A stretch of DNA of 64,000 bases from a bacterium YEK0313 (GTDB lineage Bacteria; Pseudomonadota; Alphaproteobacteria; Rhizobiales; Phreatobacteraceae). Positions within the stretch are counted from its first letter, which is position 1, and every line of letters begins with the position of its first letter. Positions 26,539-35,475 of this stretch are shown one piece after another. The stretch lies in the NCBI GenBank assembly GCA_000751295.2, contig CCMO02000001.1, forward strand, positions 5,424,951 to 5,488,950, written 5' to 3'. The notes under the pieces are model-generated. The model worked only from the letters and a program-made list of their open reading frames with translations. It was not told the DNA's origin and did no database searches. Both the position numbers and the translations under genes were made by a program.

Positions 26539-29325
26539 ATGTCGGACATGACCGAACTGAACGATGCCAATCGTCGTTTCCTCGATGCCTTGCGCCGGCG
26601 CCGGCCGGCCGACGCAGCCGAGCTCGACCGCCGTCTGCTGTCGGGCGCCACGACGACGCTCGAAAGGGCGGGCGCGGGAACCGATCCGGGCCAGGTCACG
26701 ATGGCCATCGAAACCATCGTCAGCGAGCATCGGCCGGTGCTGTTCGTCAAGGCCGACGGCATCGACTTCGGCGACCTGCCGCCGCTCGCGCCGGAAGCCA
26801 GGGACCTGGTCACGGCACTAAAGAGCGACGCCGCCAGTGTGGCCGGCATTCTGCCCCTGGTCGGACGGGTCGACGTGTCGGGCTTCGCCGGCGGCGTCGA
26901 CTATCTCGGCACCGGCTGGTTCATCGCCGAGGATGTCGTGGTCACCAATCGCCACGTCGCGGCGTTGATCGCGCAATGGAACGGACGGAGCTTCGACTTC
27001 GTTGCCGGCGCCAGCGGCCGGCCGATCGGTGCGGCGCTCGGAACGCGCCACCAGAAGGGCGACGAGCCCGGCGATGACCGGCGCGCCTTCAAGGTCGAGG
27101 AGGTGCTCTATATCGAGCCTGCCGCCGGGCCGAACGACATCGCCTTCCTGCGCGTGCGGCGCAACGCCTCCGGCACCGGCCCGCAGGCCGTGCCGCTCGC
27201 CGCGGCCGAAGCGAGGCCCGACGGCTTCGTCTGCACCATCGGCTATCCGGCCGAAGGCGATCCGGCCGCGATTCCCAATCAGGACCTGATGCGCCGGCTC
27301 TATCAGAGCCAGTACGACGTGAAGCGCATCGCGCCGGGCCTTGCCATGGCCGCGCTCGACGGCGCGGCGTCGCACGACTGCACGACGCTCGGCGGCTGTT
27401 CCGGCGGCCTCGTGCTCGATCCCGCGACCGGCACCGCCGTCGGCCTGCATTTCGCCGGTATCTGGCGCCAGCGCAATCTCGCCGTGCCGGTCGCCGCGCT
27501 GAAGGACTATGTCGCGCGCCGCCGCTGGCTGGCGCCGCCGGCGATCGAAACCGGCGCGACCCCGAACCGGGACGGCCGGCCGGCGGCCGGCGCCGCCGCC
27601 CAGGTCGTCGCGCCTGCCGCGCCGGCGAACGGCACGACGACCTGGACCATTCCGCTCACCGTCACGGTCGGGCTCGGCACGCCGGTCATGAGCACCGGCT
27701 CGCCGGTAGCCATGGCCGTCACAGCCGCGCCGACGACGCTCGACGAGGCGGTCGCCGTCTTCTGGAAGCAGAAGCCGGCCGGCGTCCTGGCCGTGCGCGC
27801 CGGCTTCCTCGACGAAGGCGACGCCATTGGCGACACGCCCTGCATCGCAGCCTCGGTCCGGCCTGCCGAGCTGGGGCGCGCCGCGACCGCCGGTCCCGCC
27901 GCCTTCATGGGCTATCCTGTGCGCTACGACACGGCGGACCGGCTCGAACAGGTGGACACCATCATCCGGCCGGAGGCGATCAGCACCATTGCCTATGACG
28001 ATGATGCCCGCACCGGCGAGGACTTCTCCTTCGAGACGGTCGTCGAACCCATGCGCGCCAGGCTTCATGTCGGTCCGGAATATTCGTGGGACGAGCTCGA
28101 GCGCTTCCTCGGAGCGGCGAGCGGCCATCTGGTCTCGGCCATCTACGAATTTCATGGCGATCATATCCGCGCGGCGATCGAAGCGCGGCTCGAGGCCGGC
28201 CTCGACTTTCGCGTCGTGATGGACAATGTCACCTTTACCGAAGGCACCGTGAAGGAGGGCGACTTCGACCGCGGCGAGGTCTTCGCGGCCTGGCGCGACC
28301 GTTTCGCCGGCCGGTTCCATGCCATCGTGCCCCGCGAAGGCGCGCGCGGCCTCGTCGCCCGCGCCTACCACGTCAAGGTCTCGGTCCGGGACGACGACAC
28401 GATCTGGCTCTCCTCGGGCAACTGGAAGCGTGGTTCGAGCCAGCCGGTCGTCACCGAGGCCATGCGCGCCAATGCCACAGTCAAGGACCTGCCGGGCAAT
28501 CGCGAATGGCACATCGTGCTGGCGAGCCCGACCCTCGCCCGGCGCTTCCGGGCGCATATCGGCCAGGATTTCGCACGCGCAGCCGCGCTGGCCAGCGAGG
28601 TGATCGCGGAGGCGGGCCCCGGCCAGCGTTATGTCGATATCGCCGATACCGTCGGCGAAGCCGCCGCTCTGGAGCGCAAGGCGCCCTCGCGCCTGCTCGT
28701 GCCGAAGGCGATCGACCGGACGTTGCGCGTCCGCCCGCTCCTGACGCCCGATGCGCGCGGCGCGGTCTATTCGGAGGCCGTGCTGGACCTGATCCGCTCG
28801 GCCCGCGAACGGCTCTGGTTCCAGATCCCCTATATCGCCATGCCGTCGAGCCCCGACGCCGATCGCGGCTATATCGACGAGCTGATCGCCGCGCTCACCG
28901 ACAAGCTGAAGCGCCTGCCGGACGCCAGGGTGATCCTCAGGAGCGGCGGCAGCGACCTGTCGAACCCGACCCACGCCGCCTGGCACTTCAAGGCCCGGGG
29001 CGTCGACATTGCCGGCCGGCTGCGCCAGATCGACAACCACCACACCAAGGGCATGATCGTCGATGGCCGGCGCGTGCTGATCGGCAGCCACAACTGGAGC
29101 GGCGAAGGCGTCACGCTGAACCGCGACGCTTCGCTCATCATCCACGACGAGGAGGTCGCCGCCTATTACGCGGAGGCCTTCGCGATCGACTGGGACAGGG
29201 CCCGCCCGATCTCGCCGAAAAAATCCGCAAGGGCGGAAAGCACCGTCCTGCCGGCGGAGGGCCCGTCGGCGCCCGTCGGCTATCGCCGCATCAGCCTGTC
29301 GGAACTTCTGTCGGGAGATCTGTGA
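26539..29325 (+). CDS. Trypsin-like serine protease fused to a phospholipase D-family domain
   Basis: 928 residues from ATG 26539, behind AAGGGGG. The N-terminal 110 residues are a helical region without a known motif. A trypsin-like domain (about 115-335) has the triad His139 (TNRHVAAL), Asp200 (NDIAFLRV) and Ser288 (GGCSGGLV). A Pro/Ala/Thr linker (about 345-390) leads to a segment of about 150 residues. Two phospholipase D HKD motifs follow: HVKVSVRD with SSGNWKRGS (His611) and HTKGMIVD with GSHNWSGEG (His835). Both halves look catalytically intact. PLD domains of this kind can be nucleases or phospholipases. The protein has no signal peptide. It ends directly against the next start, inside a five-gene putative conflict system. 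Confidence 0.85.
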   Translation: MSDMTELNDANRRFLDALRRRRPADAAELDRRLLSGATTTLERAGAGTDPGQVTMAIETIVSEHRPVLFVKADGIDFGDLPPLAPEARDLVTALKSDAASVAGILPLVGRVDVSGFAGGVDYLGTGWFIAEDVVVTNRHVAALIAQWNGRSFDFVAGASGRPIGAALGTRHQKGDEPGDDRRAFKVEEVLYIEPAAGPNDIAFLRVRRNASGTGPQAVPLAAAEARPDGFVCTIGYPAEGDPAAIPNQDLMRRLYQSQYDVKRIAPGLAMAALDGAASHDCTTLGGCSGGLVLDPATGTAVGLHFAGIWRQRNLAVPVAALKDYVARRRWLAPPAIETGATPNRDGRPAAGAAAQVVAPAAPANGTTTWTIPLTVTVGLGTPVMSTGSPVAMAVTAAPTTLDEAVAVFWKQKPAGVLAVRAGFLDEGDAIGDTPCIAASVRPAELGRAATAGPAAFMGYPVRYDTADRLEQVDTIIRPEAISTIAYDDDARTGEDFSFETVVEPMRARLHVGPEYSWDELERFLGAASGHLVSAIYEFHGDHIRAAIEARLEAGLDFRVVMDNVTFTEGTVKEGDFDRGEVFAAWRDRFAGRFHAIVPREGARGLVARAYHVKVSVRDDDTIWLSSGNWKRGSSQPVVTEAMRANATVKDLPGNREWHIVLASPTLARRFRAHIGQDFARAAALASEVIAEAGPGQRYVDIADTVGEAAALERKAPSRLLVPKAIDRTLRVRPLLTPDARGAVYSEAVLDLIRSARERLWFQIPYIAMPSSPDADRGYIDELIAALTDKLKRLPDARVILRSGGSDLSNPTHAAWHFKARGVDIAGRLRQIDNHHTKGMIVDGRRVLIGSHNWSGEGVTLNRDASLIIHDEEVAAYYAEAFAIDWDRARPISPKKSARAESTVLPAEGPSAPVGYRRISLSELLSGDL

Positions 29326-31065
29326 GTGTGCGTCTTCACCCCCAGGCTCGGCTATGTCCAGCGCCAGATGCGGGCGCTGTCCGCGGTCTGCCGCGTCGAC
29401 ATCGACGGGCGGGCCGAGGGCACCGGCTTCCTGGTCGGGCCGAATCTCGTCCTGACCAATCATCACGTCCTGCTGCTGGCCGAGGCCCTGGTCGGCGGCG
29501 ACAAGGCCCTGCGCAAGCCCGTCTCCTGCCGTTTCGACGTCGACCGCCGCGACGACGGCAGCATCTCTCCCGGCAAGCCGGTCGCGGTCCGCGCGTGCCT
29601 CGCCTTCAGCCCTGCCTCGGCCTGGGAATATGGCGTGCCCGGCGCAGCCGACGAACCGACGCTCGACGAACTCGACTATGCCCTGCTCGAACTGGAAGCG
29701 CCGGTCAGCGAGGACATGACGGCCTTTGGCCAGCGCCGCGGCTGGATCGGCCTGCCGGCCAGGCAGCCGGTGATCGCCCGCGAACGCGTCTATGTGGTGC
29801 AGCATCCGGCCGGCGAGCCGGCCGCCATCAATGCCCAGGGCGAAGGCGTGCTCGGCTTCCTGTCCAATGGTCTGAAGAACCGGCTCATCTATTCGCCCGT
29901 CGCCATGCCCGGCTCGTCCGGCTCGCCCTGCTTCAATGACAGCTGGGAGCTGATCGCCATGCACAATTGGGGCGGCAAGGACTATCGCCGCGGCGTGCCG
30001 ATCGGCCTGATCCAGACAGCGCTCCAGGCCGAGGGCTTCGGCCCCGCCCTGGCGCCGATGAACGCGCAGTCCGCCTTCGACCGGCTGCACGACCAGCTCA
30101 ATGCCTTGCGCCGGACGGCCGAGGACGACGCCGCGGTGAAGCGTCTTCTCGAGGATTCCGCCGAGATCCTGGAAGGGCTGTCGGAGACCCTGGCGCGCCT
30201 GCACATCTACAAGGAGCTGCATGAATTCCTGCACAATGTGCAGACCGGCACGCTGCCGCCGCTGATCGCCTGCGTTCCCGCCAGCGGCGAGCCGCGCGTG
30301 AACGAGCTGGTGGCGCTCGCCGACGACCTCAGCGTCAAGATCGACGAGCCGCGCGAGCAGGCGCAGAAGCTGCCGCTCGCCGGTGCCCGCGGCAGCGTCG
30401 CCCAGCTCCAGTGGCTCGAGGACATGGCGCGCACCGCCGCCGCGCTGAGCGGCAAGCCCCAGGATGAACCGCGCAGCAAGGTGCTGCGCATCCGGCGCAT
30501 CGTGCGCACCCAGATGCAGATGCTCAACGAGAGCCTGCGGGGCGAAGCCGACCGCATCGACTTCAACGGCATGCACAGGCTTCTGACCAGCGCCGTCCGC
30601 GCCGGCGCGCTGGCCGGCACGGCCGGGGCCCGGCAGATCGAGCTCGACGCGGAGGTGGTCATTCAGATCCGCGACGATCTCAACCGCCGCGTCCACCAGC
30701 ATGGCGAGTGGCAGGCGAGCGAGAACGACCAGATGGTGCTGGAGGACCATGTTCGGGACGACGCCATCCAGGCGCCGGACATGTTCGTCGAGCGCTGGGC
30801 GCCGACGCTGCAGCAGATCCGCCTGCTCTGCGATGCCGATCTGTCCTCGACCCTGCTCACCGAGCTCGTCGGTTATGGCGACGAGCTCGACCGCAGCATC
30901 GCCGACGGCCGCTGGTCCGATACGCCGCGCCTGTTCGGCAATTTCCGCCGGCGCACCATGCGCGCCTTCTGGTTCGTCGATCGCGACCTCCTGGATCGCG
31001 CCCGGCAGATGTCGCAGCTCGGCGCGCCGATGAAGGCGCTGCTGGCCTTTGCGCAGGACACATGA
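29326..31065 (+). CDS. Trypsin-like serine protease with helical C-terminal effector-associated region
   Basis: 579 residues. The start is GTG 29326, which touches the previous stop (TGA at 29323-29325) with no gap. The protease domain (about 10-230) carries His47 (TNHHVLL), Asp117 (LDELDYALLELE) and Ser198 (PGSSGSPCF), followed by ELIAMHNWGG. From about 240 to the end the protein is helical and charged, with heptad-like stretches (LHDQLNALRRTAEDDAAVKRLLEDS). It lacks a signal peptide. Trypsins with such tails are known from predicted bacterial conflict systems, where the tail docks onto a STAND NTPase. Here the stop overlaps the STAND gene start by four bases (ATGA), supporting a complex of the two. 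Confidence 0.85.
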   Translation: MCVFTPRLGYVQRQMRALSAVCRVDIDGRAEGTGFLVGPNLVLTNHHVLLLAEALVGGDKALRKPVSCRFDVDRRDDGSISPGKPVAVRACLAFSPASAWEYGVPGAADEPTLDELDYALLELEAPVSEDMTAFGQRRGWIGLPARQPVIARERVYVVQHPAGEPAAINAQGEGVLGFLSNGLKNRLIYSPVAMPGSSGSPCFNDSWELIAMHNWGGKDYRRGVPIGLIQTALQAEGFGPALAPMNAQSAFDRLHDQLNALRRTAEDDAAVKRLLEDSAEILEGLSETLARLHIYKELHEFLHNVQTGTLPPLIACVPASGEPRVNELVALADDLSVKIDEPREQAQKLPLAGARGSVAQLQWLEDMARTAAALSGKPQDEPRSKVLRIRRIVRTQMQMLNESLRGEADRIDFNGMHRLLTSAVRAGALAGTAGARQIELDAEVVIQIRDDLNRRVHQHGEWQASENDQMVLEDHVRDDAIQAPDMFVERWAPTLQQIRLLCDADLSSTLLTELVGYGDELDRSIADGRWSDTPRLFGNFRRRTMRAFWFVDRDLLDRARQMSQLGAPMKALLAFAQDT

Positions 31066-33614
31066 CCATGACCGCAGCCGCACCGACCTATACGGGATTC
31101 GAAACCCTCGAAGAGCTTCAGGCGGCCAATCTGGCGATGATGCGCGCCTGGCGCGCCAGGAGCAGCGACAGCGGCACCGATACGCGCGGGATCGACGGTT
31201 TCATCCGCCGCGCCATCGCCACCGGCAAGCGGCTGTCGTCGAGCCAGGACCGCGAGCTTGCGCAATCGGCGCTCGACTTCTGGTCGACCGAGCTGGTCCG
31301 GCTCGGCCGGGTCTCGCCGGGCGAGACGGCCGGCCCACAGCTTGCCCGCTTCGATACCGCGGCACTGCCGGCGCTCGGCGACGTCTCGCCGTTCAAGGGC
31401 CTGAAATCCTTCGACGAGATCGACGCCACCATCTTTCATGGCCGGGAGACGGTCGCCCAGAAGCTCGCCGATCAGGTTGAGGCGCGTGCCGTCACCGTGG
31501 TTGCCGGTCCCAGTGGCAGCGGCAAGGCTTCGCTGATCGGAGCCGGTCTGCTTCCGGCCCTGCGCGAACGCGGCCTCATCGGCGACGGCGGACGGCTCGA
31601 ACTGATCCGCATGCCGGCTCCCGGCACCGACCCGCTCGACCGGCTCGCGCAGCTCATTGTTGGTGAAGCGGCCGGCGGCACGGCGCTGCGCGATCTGCGC
31701 GATCGGCTGGAAGCGCAACCGGAAACCCTCGGCGCGGAGCTCGCGGCCGCCTTCCCGCGGCCGGTCCTGCTGGTCGTGACCCAGTTCGAGGAGATCCTGA
31801 CGCTGGCCGCCTCGATCCGGGCGCGGGACGCCTTTGCCCGCGCCATGGCGCATCTCGGCGCACAGGCGAAACTGGTGGTGGGCCTGCGCGACGACTTCCT
31901 CGACGACGTCAAGCGCCTGCCGGCATTCGGCGCGCTGGCCGCCGATCCCGACAACCGCTTCCTGCCGCCGCCGATCGCCCCCGCCGATCTGAAGCGTGCC
32001 GTCATCGCCACGGCCGATCGCGCCGGGTTGCGCTTTGCTGAAGGCGTCTGCGACCGGCTCGTCCGGTCGATCGCCGGCGAACCGTCCGGGCTGCCGCTCC
32101 TTCAGTTCACCCTCGACGAAATGTGGCGCGAGGCCCGGCGCTCCAAGACCAACTGGATTTCGGAGGAGGTCGAGCGGCGCGTCGGTTCGCCCCGCGAGGC
32201 GCTGCAGCGCGCGGCCGAGCGCGTCTATCAGGCCCTGCCGCTCGCCGACAAGGAAGACGTCGTCCGCGAGATCTTCCTGCAGCTGGTGACGCCCGGCCTC
32301 GACCACGACTTCGTCCGCCAGCCGCGCCGCCGCGGCGAGCTGCACGCCCGCCGCGATGCCGACGGTGTCGAAAGCGTACTGGCCGCCTTCACCGATGCCG
32401 GGCTCCTTCGGCAGGAGCGCGGCACGGTGGCGGCGGACGACTGGTTCGACGTCGCCCATGAGGCGCTCATCCGGAACTGGCCGCGGCTGCGCGCCTGGCT
32501 CGACGGCCAGCGGCAGACCCACCGCAAGCTGGTGCAGTTGCGCGAGGTGGCGAAGCTCTGGGCCAATGAGGCCAAGGCCCCCGGCTATCTGCTGTCGGGC
32601 AACGCCCTTGTCGAAGCCCGCGCCTTCGAAGGCCAGTTCGAAGTGCTCGACGCGCTGATCGCGGAGAGCGCCAAGGCCGAGCGGCAGACCAGGAGCGCGA
32701 TCCTGTTCCTCAAGCTCGCCGGCCTCGCCGTCGCGGCATGCCTGGTCGCGTCGGGCGTCATCTATTGGCAGGCGCGCCACACAGCCCAGCTGATCGCGTC
32801 CGAAAACGCAGTGACCGCCGCGCGAGCGCGGCTCATGCAGATCCAGACTGAGCTCCGCCGCAGCCTCGACAGCCTGAATGTCAGCGATATCGGGCCGCTC
32901 TATGGCTTCCTGCGGGAATATGGCGATGCGCAGGAGAGCGAACTCGCGCGGCTGCATCTGCGCAGCAACGCGCCGACCAGCGGCAGCGACCAGCGGTCCC
33001 AGGTCGTGGCGACACGGCAGCGGTCGATCAGCGTGCCGGCGCAGAACCCGTCCTGCCGCGGCTATCTGTGGCTGGGCTATCCCGGCGAGGAGAAGGTCGC
33101 GCCCTTCCCCTCCGGCGGCAACATGCGCGCCGGCACCACGCTGACGCTCAACACGAACGTCCGGTTGCGGGCCGACAAGCCGGACGCCGACTACACCATG
33201 GCACCCCAGATCGGCATCGTGCCGCGCGGCGCCGCGGTGAAGGTCGTGGGCAATGTCTTCGCAGTGCCGCGCAGCCGCGGGCCGCAATATTGGGCCGAGG
33301 TCGAGGCGGCGCGGCAATACTGCACGAGCGTGTTCATCCAGTATGCCGGCGGCCGGCCGGAACAGGTGAGCGCGATGCGCGACCGGCTCGACGGCGCCGG
33401 CTTCCAGGCGCCGGCGCCCCAGCAGGAGAACGTGCCGCGCGGCCGCGCGGAGGTCCGCTATTTCTTTGCCGCCGACGCGCCCATGGCCGCCGAGGTCGCA
33501 CGCCTGCTCGCGCCCTACAACAGGAACCAGCCGCTGGCGCAGACTGCCCTGCTCAGCTTCCCGACGCCGCCGCGCGCCGGCACGCTGGAAGTCTGGATCG
33601 ACCTCGCCCCCTAG
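31062..33614 (+). CDS. Membrane-anchored STAND NTPase (nSTAND1-like) with C-terminal sensor region
   Basis: 850 residues. Residues 1-90 are a small helical adaptor-like domain (TGFETLEELQAANLAMMRAW). The NTPase starts at PFKGLKSFDEIDATIFHGRE (about 105-125) and has Walker A GPSGSGKAS near 149-157, Walker B LLVVTQFEE near 230 and a winged-helix/arginine-finger region with GLPLLQFTLDEMW. One membrane helix (FLKLAGLAVAACLVASGVIYW) lies at about 547-569. The remaining 280 residues, probably outside the membrane, contain an SH3-like stretch (NVRLRADKPDADYTMAPQIG, PRGAAVKVVG) and a SPOR/LytR_C-like end. STAND proteins oligomerise on sensing a trigger and activate partner effectors. The ATGA overlap with the trypsin gene makes proteolytic activation a likely output. 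Confidence 0.85.
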   Translation: MTMTAAAPTYTGFETLEELQAANLAMMRAWRARSSDSGTDTRGIDGFIRRAIATGKRLSSSQDRELAQSALDFWSTELVRLGRVSPGETAGPQLARFDTAALPALGDVSPFKGLKSFDEIDATIFHGRETVAQKLADQVEARAVTVVAGPSGSGKASLIGAGLLPALRERGLIGDGGRLELIRMPAPGTDPLDRLAQLIVGEAAGGTALRDLRDRLEAQPETLGAELAAAFPRPVLLVVTQFEEILTLAASIRARDAFARAMAHLGAQAKLVVGLRDDFLDDVKRLPAFGALAADPDNRFLPPPIAPADLKRAVIATADRAGLRFAEGVCDRLVRSIAGEPSGLPLLQFTLDEMWREARRSKTNWISEEVERRVGSPREALQRAAERVYQALPLADKEDVVREIFLQLVTPGLDHDFVRQPRRRGELHARRDADGVESVLAAFTDAGLLRQERGTVAADDWFDVAHEALIRNWPRLRAWLDGQRQTHRKLVQLREVAKLWANEAKAPGYLLSGNALVEARAFEGQFEVLDALIAESAKAERQTRSAILFLKLAGLAVAACLVASGVIYWQARHTAQLIASENAVTAARARLMQIQTELRRSLDSLNVSDIGPLYGFLREYGDAQESELARLHLRSNAPTSGSDQRSQVVATRQRSISVPAQNPSCRGYLWLGYPGEEKVAPFPSGGNMRAGTTLTLNTNVRLRADKPDADYTMAPQIGIVPRGAAVKVVGNVFAVPRSRGPQYWAEVEAARQYCTSVFIQYAGGRPEQVSAMRDRLDGAGFQAPAPQQENVPRGRAEVRYFFAADAPMAAEVARLLAPYNRNQPLAQTALLSFPTPPRAGTLEVWIDLAP

Positions 33615-33625
33615 GGAACCGGATC

Positions 33626-34984
33626 ATGGACGACGACTATGTCGTGCTGCGCATCGAAGGCGTGACGCCGGCCGCCTCCGGCGGCCTGCAGGGCATGACC
33701 ACCATGCGCTCGCGCGTATCGGGCGGCGGTTTCGACCGTCAGATTGCCGGCCTTGATGGCGCCGGCTCCGGCGGTCGCATCCTGTTCGAGGCGAAGGCGA
33801 TGCGCGACACGATCATACCGCCATCCGCCGGCGCGGGCGCGGGCGCCGACGGCTTGATCATTCTCACCGGCGACCGGCCGCGGATGACCGCCGAACGGGC
33901 GCAGCTCAGCCCGGCCCAGCTGCGCGAGGCGGTCCGCGACCCGCAGAACGTCGTTTCCCGCGCCTTCCCGGTCGCGGCCATCACCCTGCAGGGCGCGGCC
34001 TCGGATGGACCGCCGCGCGTCGCCGCCGCGAGGGCCGCCGGGCAGGACTGGGGTCTCGTCACCGTCGGCGCGGACAGCGCCCATCTCGCCGGCCGGGCCG
34101 GCGACGTCGTCGTCGCCGTGCTCGACAGCGGCATCGACCGCGCTCATCCGGCCTTCCCGCCGGATATGGACATCGTCGCCGAGAGCTTCGTCGGCGGCAC
34201 CGCCGCCGATACCGAGGGTCACGGCACGCATTGCGCCAGCCTGATCTTCGGTCGCGCGGCCGATGGCGTCAGGCTGGGTGTCGCGCCCGCGATCCGCAAG
34301 GCTCTCGTCGCCAAGGTCTTCGATGGCGCCGGCGGCAGCTCGACCGCCGCCGTCGTCAATGCGCTTGCCTGGGCGCATCGCGAGAAGGCCAATATCGTCT
34401 CGATGTCGCTCAGCTTCGACTTCGAGACCATGTTCCGCCGGCTGACCCTCGCGGGCTGGGACGAGTCCGCCGCCATCTGGGAGACGCTGGTGCGCTACCG
34501 TGATGCAGTGGACCAGTTGCAGCGGCAGATCGACGTGCTGCGCGCGGCCACCATCGACGACCCCGGCATCCTGATCGTCGCGGCCGCCGGCAACCAGAGC
34601 CGGCGCGACAAGGAGAAGCCCTACAGCGTCAGGACCGGCATCCCGGCGGCGGCGGCCGGCGTCCTCTCGGTCGGGGCGGTGGGGCGCGACGGCAAGATAC
34701 CGGCCTTTTCCAACATCAATCCCGTGCTCGTCGGCCCGGGCGTCGGCGTGGTCGGCGCCAAGGCCGGCGGCGGCCTCGTCGCGATGGACGGCACGAGCGC
34801 TGCCACGCCCTATGTCGCCGGCCTCGCCGCGCTCTGGTGGGATGCGCTGAAGGCGCGCAACGGACGGGTGACCGCCGAGGACGTCGCGGCCAATCTGCGG
34901 GCCCGCTCCCGCCGCCTTGCCGATGTCGACACCGACCAGCAGGGCTCGGGCCTCGCCCTGGCGCCGCCGGCGGATTTCGGCTGA
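33626..34984 (+). CDS. Subtilisin-like serine protease (S8 family)
   Basis: 452 residues from ATG 33626, eleven bases after the STAND gene stop. The catalytic residues are Asp167 (VVAVLDSGID), His199 (EGHGTHCAS), oxyanion Asn323 (AAAGNQS) and Ser391 (MDGTSAATPYVAG). Residues 1-150 form a prodomain-like region that includes AAITLQGAASDGPPRVAAAR. An insertion of about 40 residues between the His and Asn blocks contains a helical segment (WETLVRYRDAVDQLQRQIDVL). There is no signal peptide, so the enzyme is probably cytoplasmic, unlike most secreted subtilases. It closes the five-gene cluster and is a third protease in it, which suggests a cascade or several targets. Confidence 0.92.
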   Translation: MDDDYVVLRIEGVTPAASGGLQGMTTMRSRVSGGGFDRQIAGLDGAGSGGRILFEAKAMRDTIIPPSAGAGAGADGLIILTGDRPRMTAERAQLSPAQLREAVRDPQNVVSRAFPVAAITLQGAASDGPPRVAAARAAGQDWGLVTVGADSAHLAGRAGDVVVAVLDSGIDRAHPAFPPDMDIVAESFVGGTAADTEGHGTHCASLIFGRAADGVRLGVAPAIRKALVAKVFDGAGGSSTAAVVNALAWAHREKANIVSMSLSFDFETMFRRLTLAGWDESAAIWETLVRYRDAVDQLQRQIDVLRAATIDDPGILIVAAAGNQSRRDKEKPYSVRTGIPAAAAGVLSVGAVGRDGKIPAFSNINPVLVGPGVGVVGAKAGGGLVAMDGTSAATPYVAGLAALWWDALKARNGRVTAEDVAANLRARSRRLADVDTDQQGSGLALAPPADFG

Positions 34985-35002
34985 CGCGCCTGTCGAAGCC
35001 GC

Positions 35003-35347
35003 TCAGCCTGCCGCGGCAGCCGGCGCCGCGCGCGGCATGGCATGGGCCGTGCCCCACTCGGCGAGAGCGTGCACCGCCGCATTGAGCCGCAGGCCCGGTT
35101 CGGTCAGCGAATATTCGACATGCAGCACCTTGCCGCTCAACGCCTCGCGCCTGACGACACCGTCCGCCTCCAGTTCGCGCAACTGCTCCGTAAGGATCTT
35201 TTCGCTGATGCCCGGAATGGCGCGGCGCAGCGCTCCGAAGCGCCGCGGCCGGGCATGCAGCTCCCAGATGATGGTCGCCTTCCATTTGCCGCCGATGACC
35301 CGCAGCGCCGGTCCGAGGCCGCAATTCGGTTCTGTCGGCTCGCGCAT
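35003..35347 (-). CDS. HxlR-family transcriptional regulator
   Basis: 114 residues. The family opening is complete: NCGLGPALRVIGGKWKATIIWEL, then RFGALRRAIPGISEKILTEQLRELE for the recognition helix, and SLTEPGLRL near the wing. HxlR proteins are small winged-helix dimers, often sensing reactive quinones, aldehydes or thiol stress; one cysteine, Cys9, sits at the conserved N-terminal position. The gene is divergent from an imine-reductase-like dehydrogenase, and a perfect ACTTAC-N6-GTAAGT palindrome lies between them. The expected role is repression of the dehydrogenase and of itself. It converges with the subtilase gene with only 18 bp between the stops. Confidence 0.93.
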   Translation of the reverse strand: MREPTEPNCGLGPALRVIGGKWKATIIWELHARPRRFGALRRAIPGISEKILTEQLRELEADGVVRREALSGKVLHVEYSLTEPGLRLNAAVHALAEWGTAHAMPRAAPAAAAG

Positions 35348-35379
35348 GATCTCCGCCCGTTTCGTGCCTTCAAGAACGC

Positions 35380-35397
35380 ACTTACGAAAATGTAAGT
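35380..35397. promoter_or_regulatory. HxlR-type operator palindrome
   Basis: ACTTAC (35380-35385) and GTAAGT (35392-35397) are exact inverted repeats around GAAAAT. The right arm runs on into AAGTACTT, itself a palindrome. HxlR/YodB-type regulators bind GTAAGT/ACTTAC-like half-sites. It lies 33 bp before the hxlR start and 79 bp before the divergent dehydrogenase start. Confidence 0.65.
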
Positions 35398-35475
35398 ACT
35401 TGATTTAAAATACGTTTCTCACCAAATCGGGCGCAGCGACGCAGTCCGCGCCGCCGCGAGGCCGATGAGGATATC

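Noticed and set aside
26818..31083. 1421-codon minus-strand frame opposite the two trypsin genes
   Set aside because: No recognisable domain, biased composition, and both plus-strand genes have complete catalytic triads.
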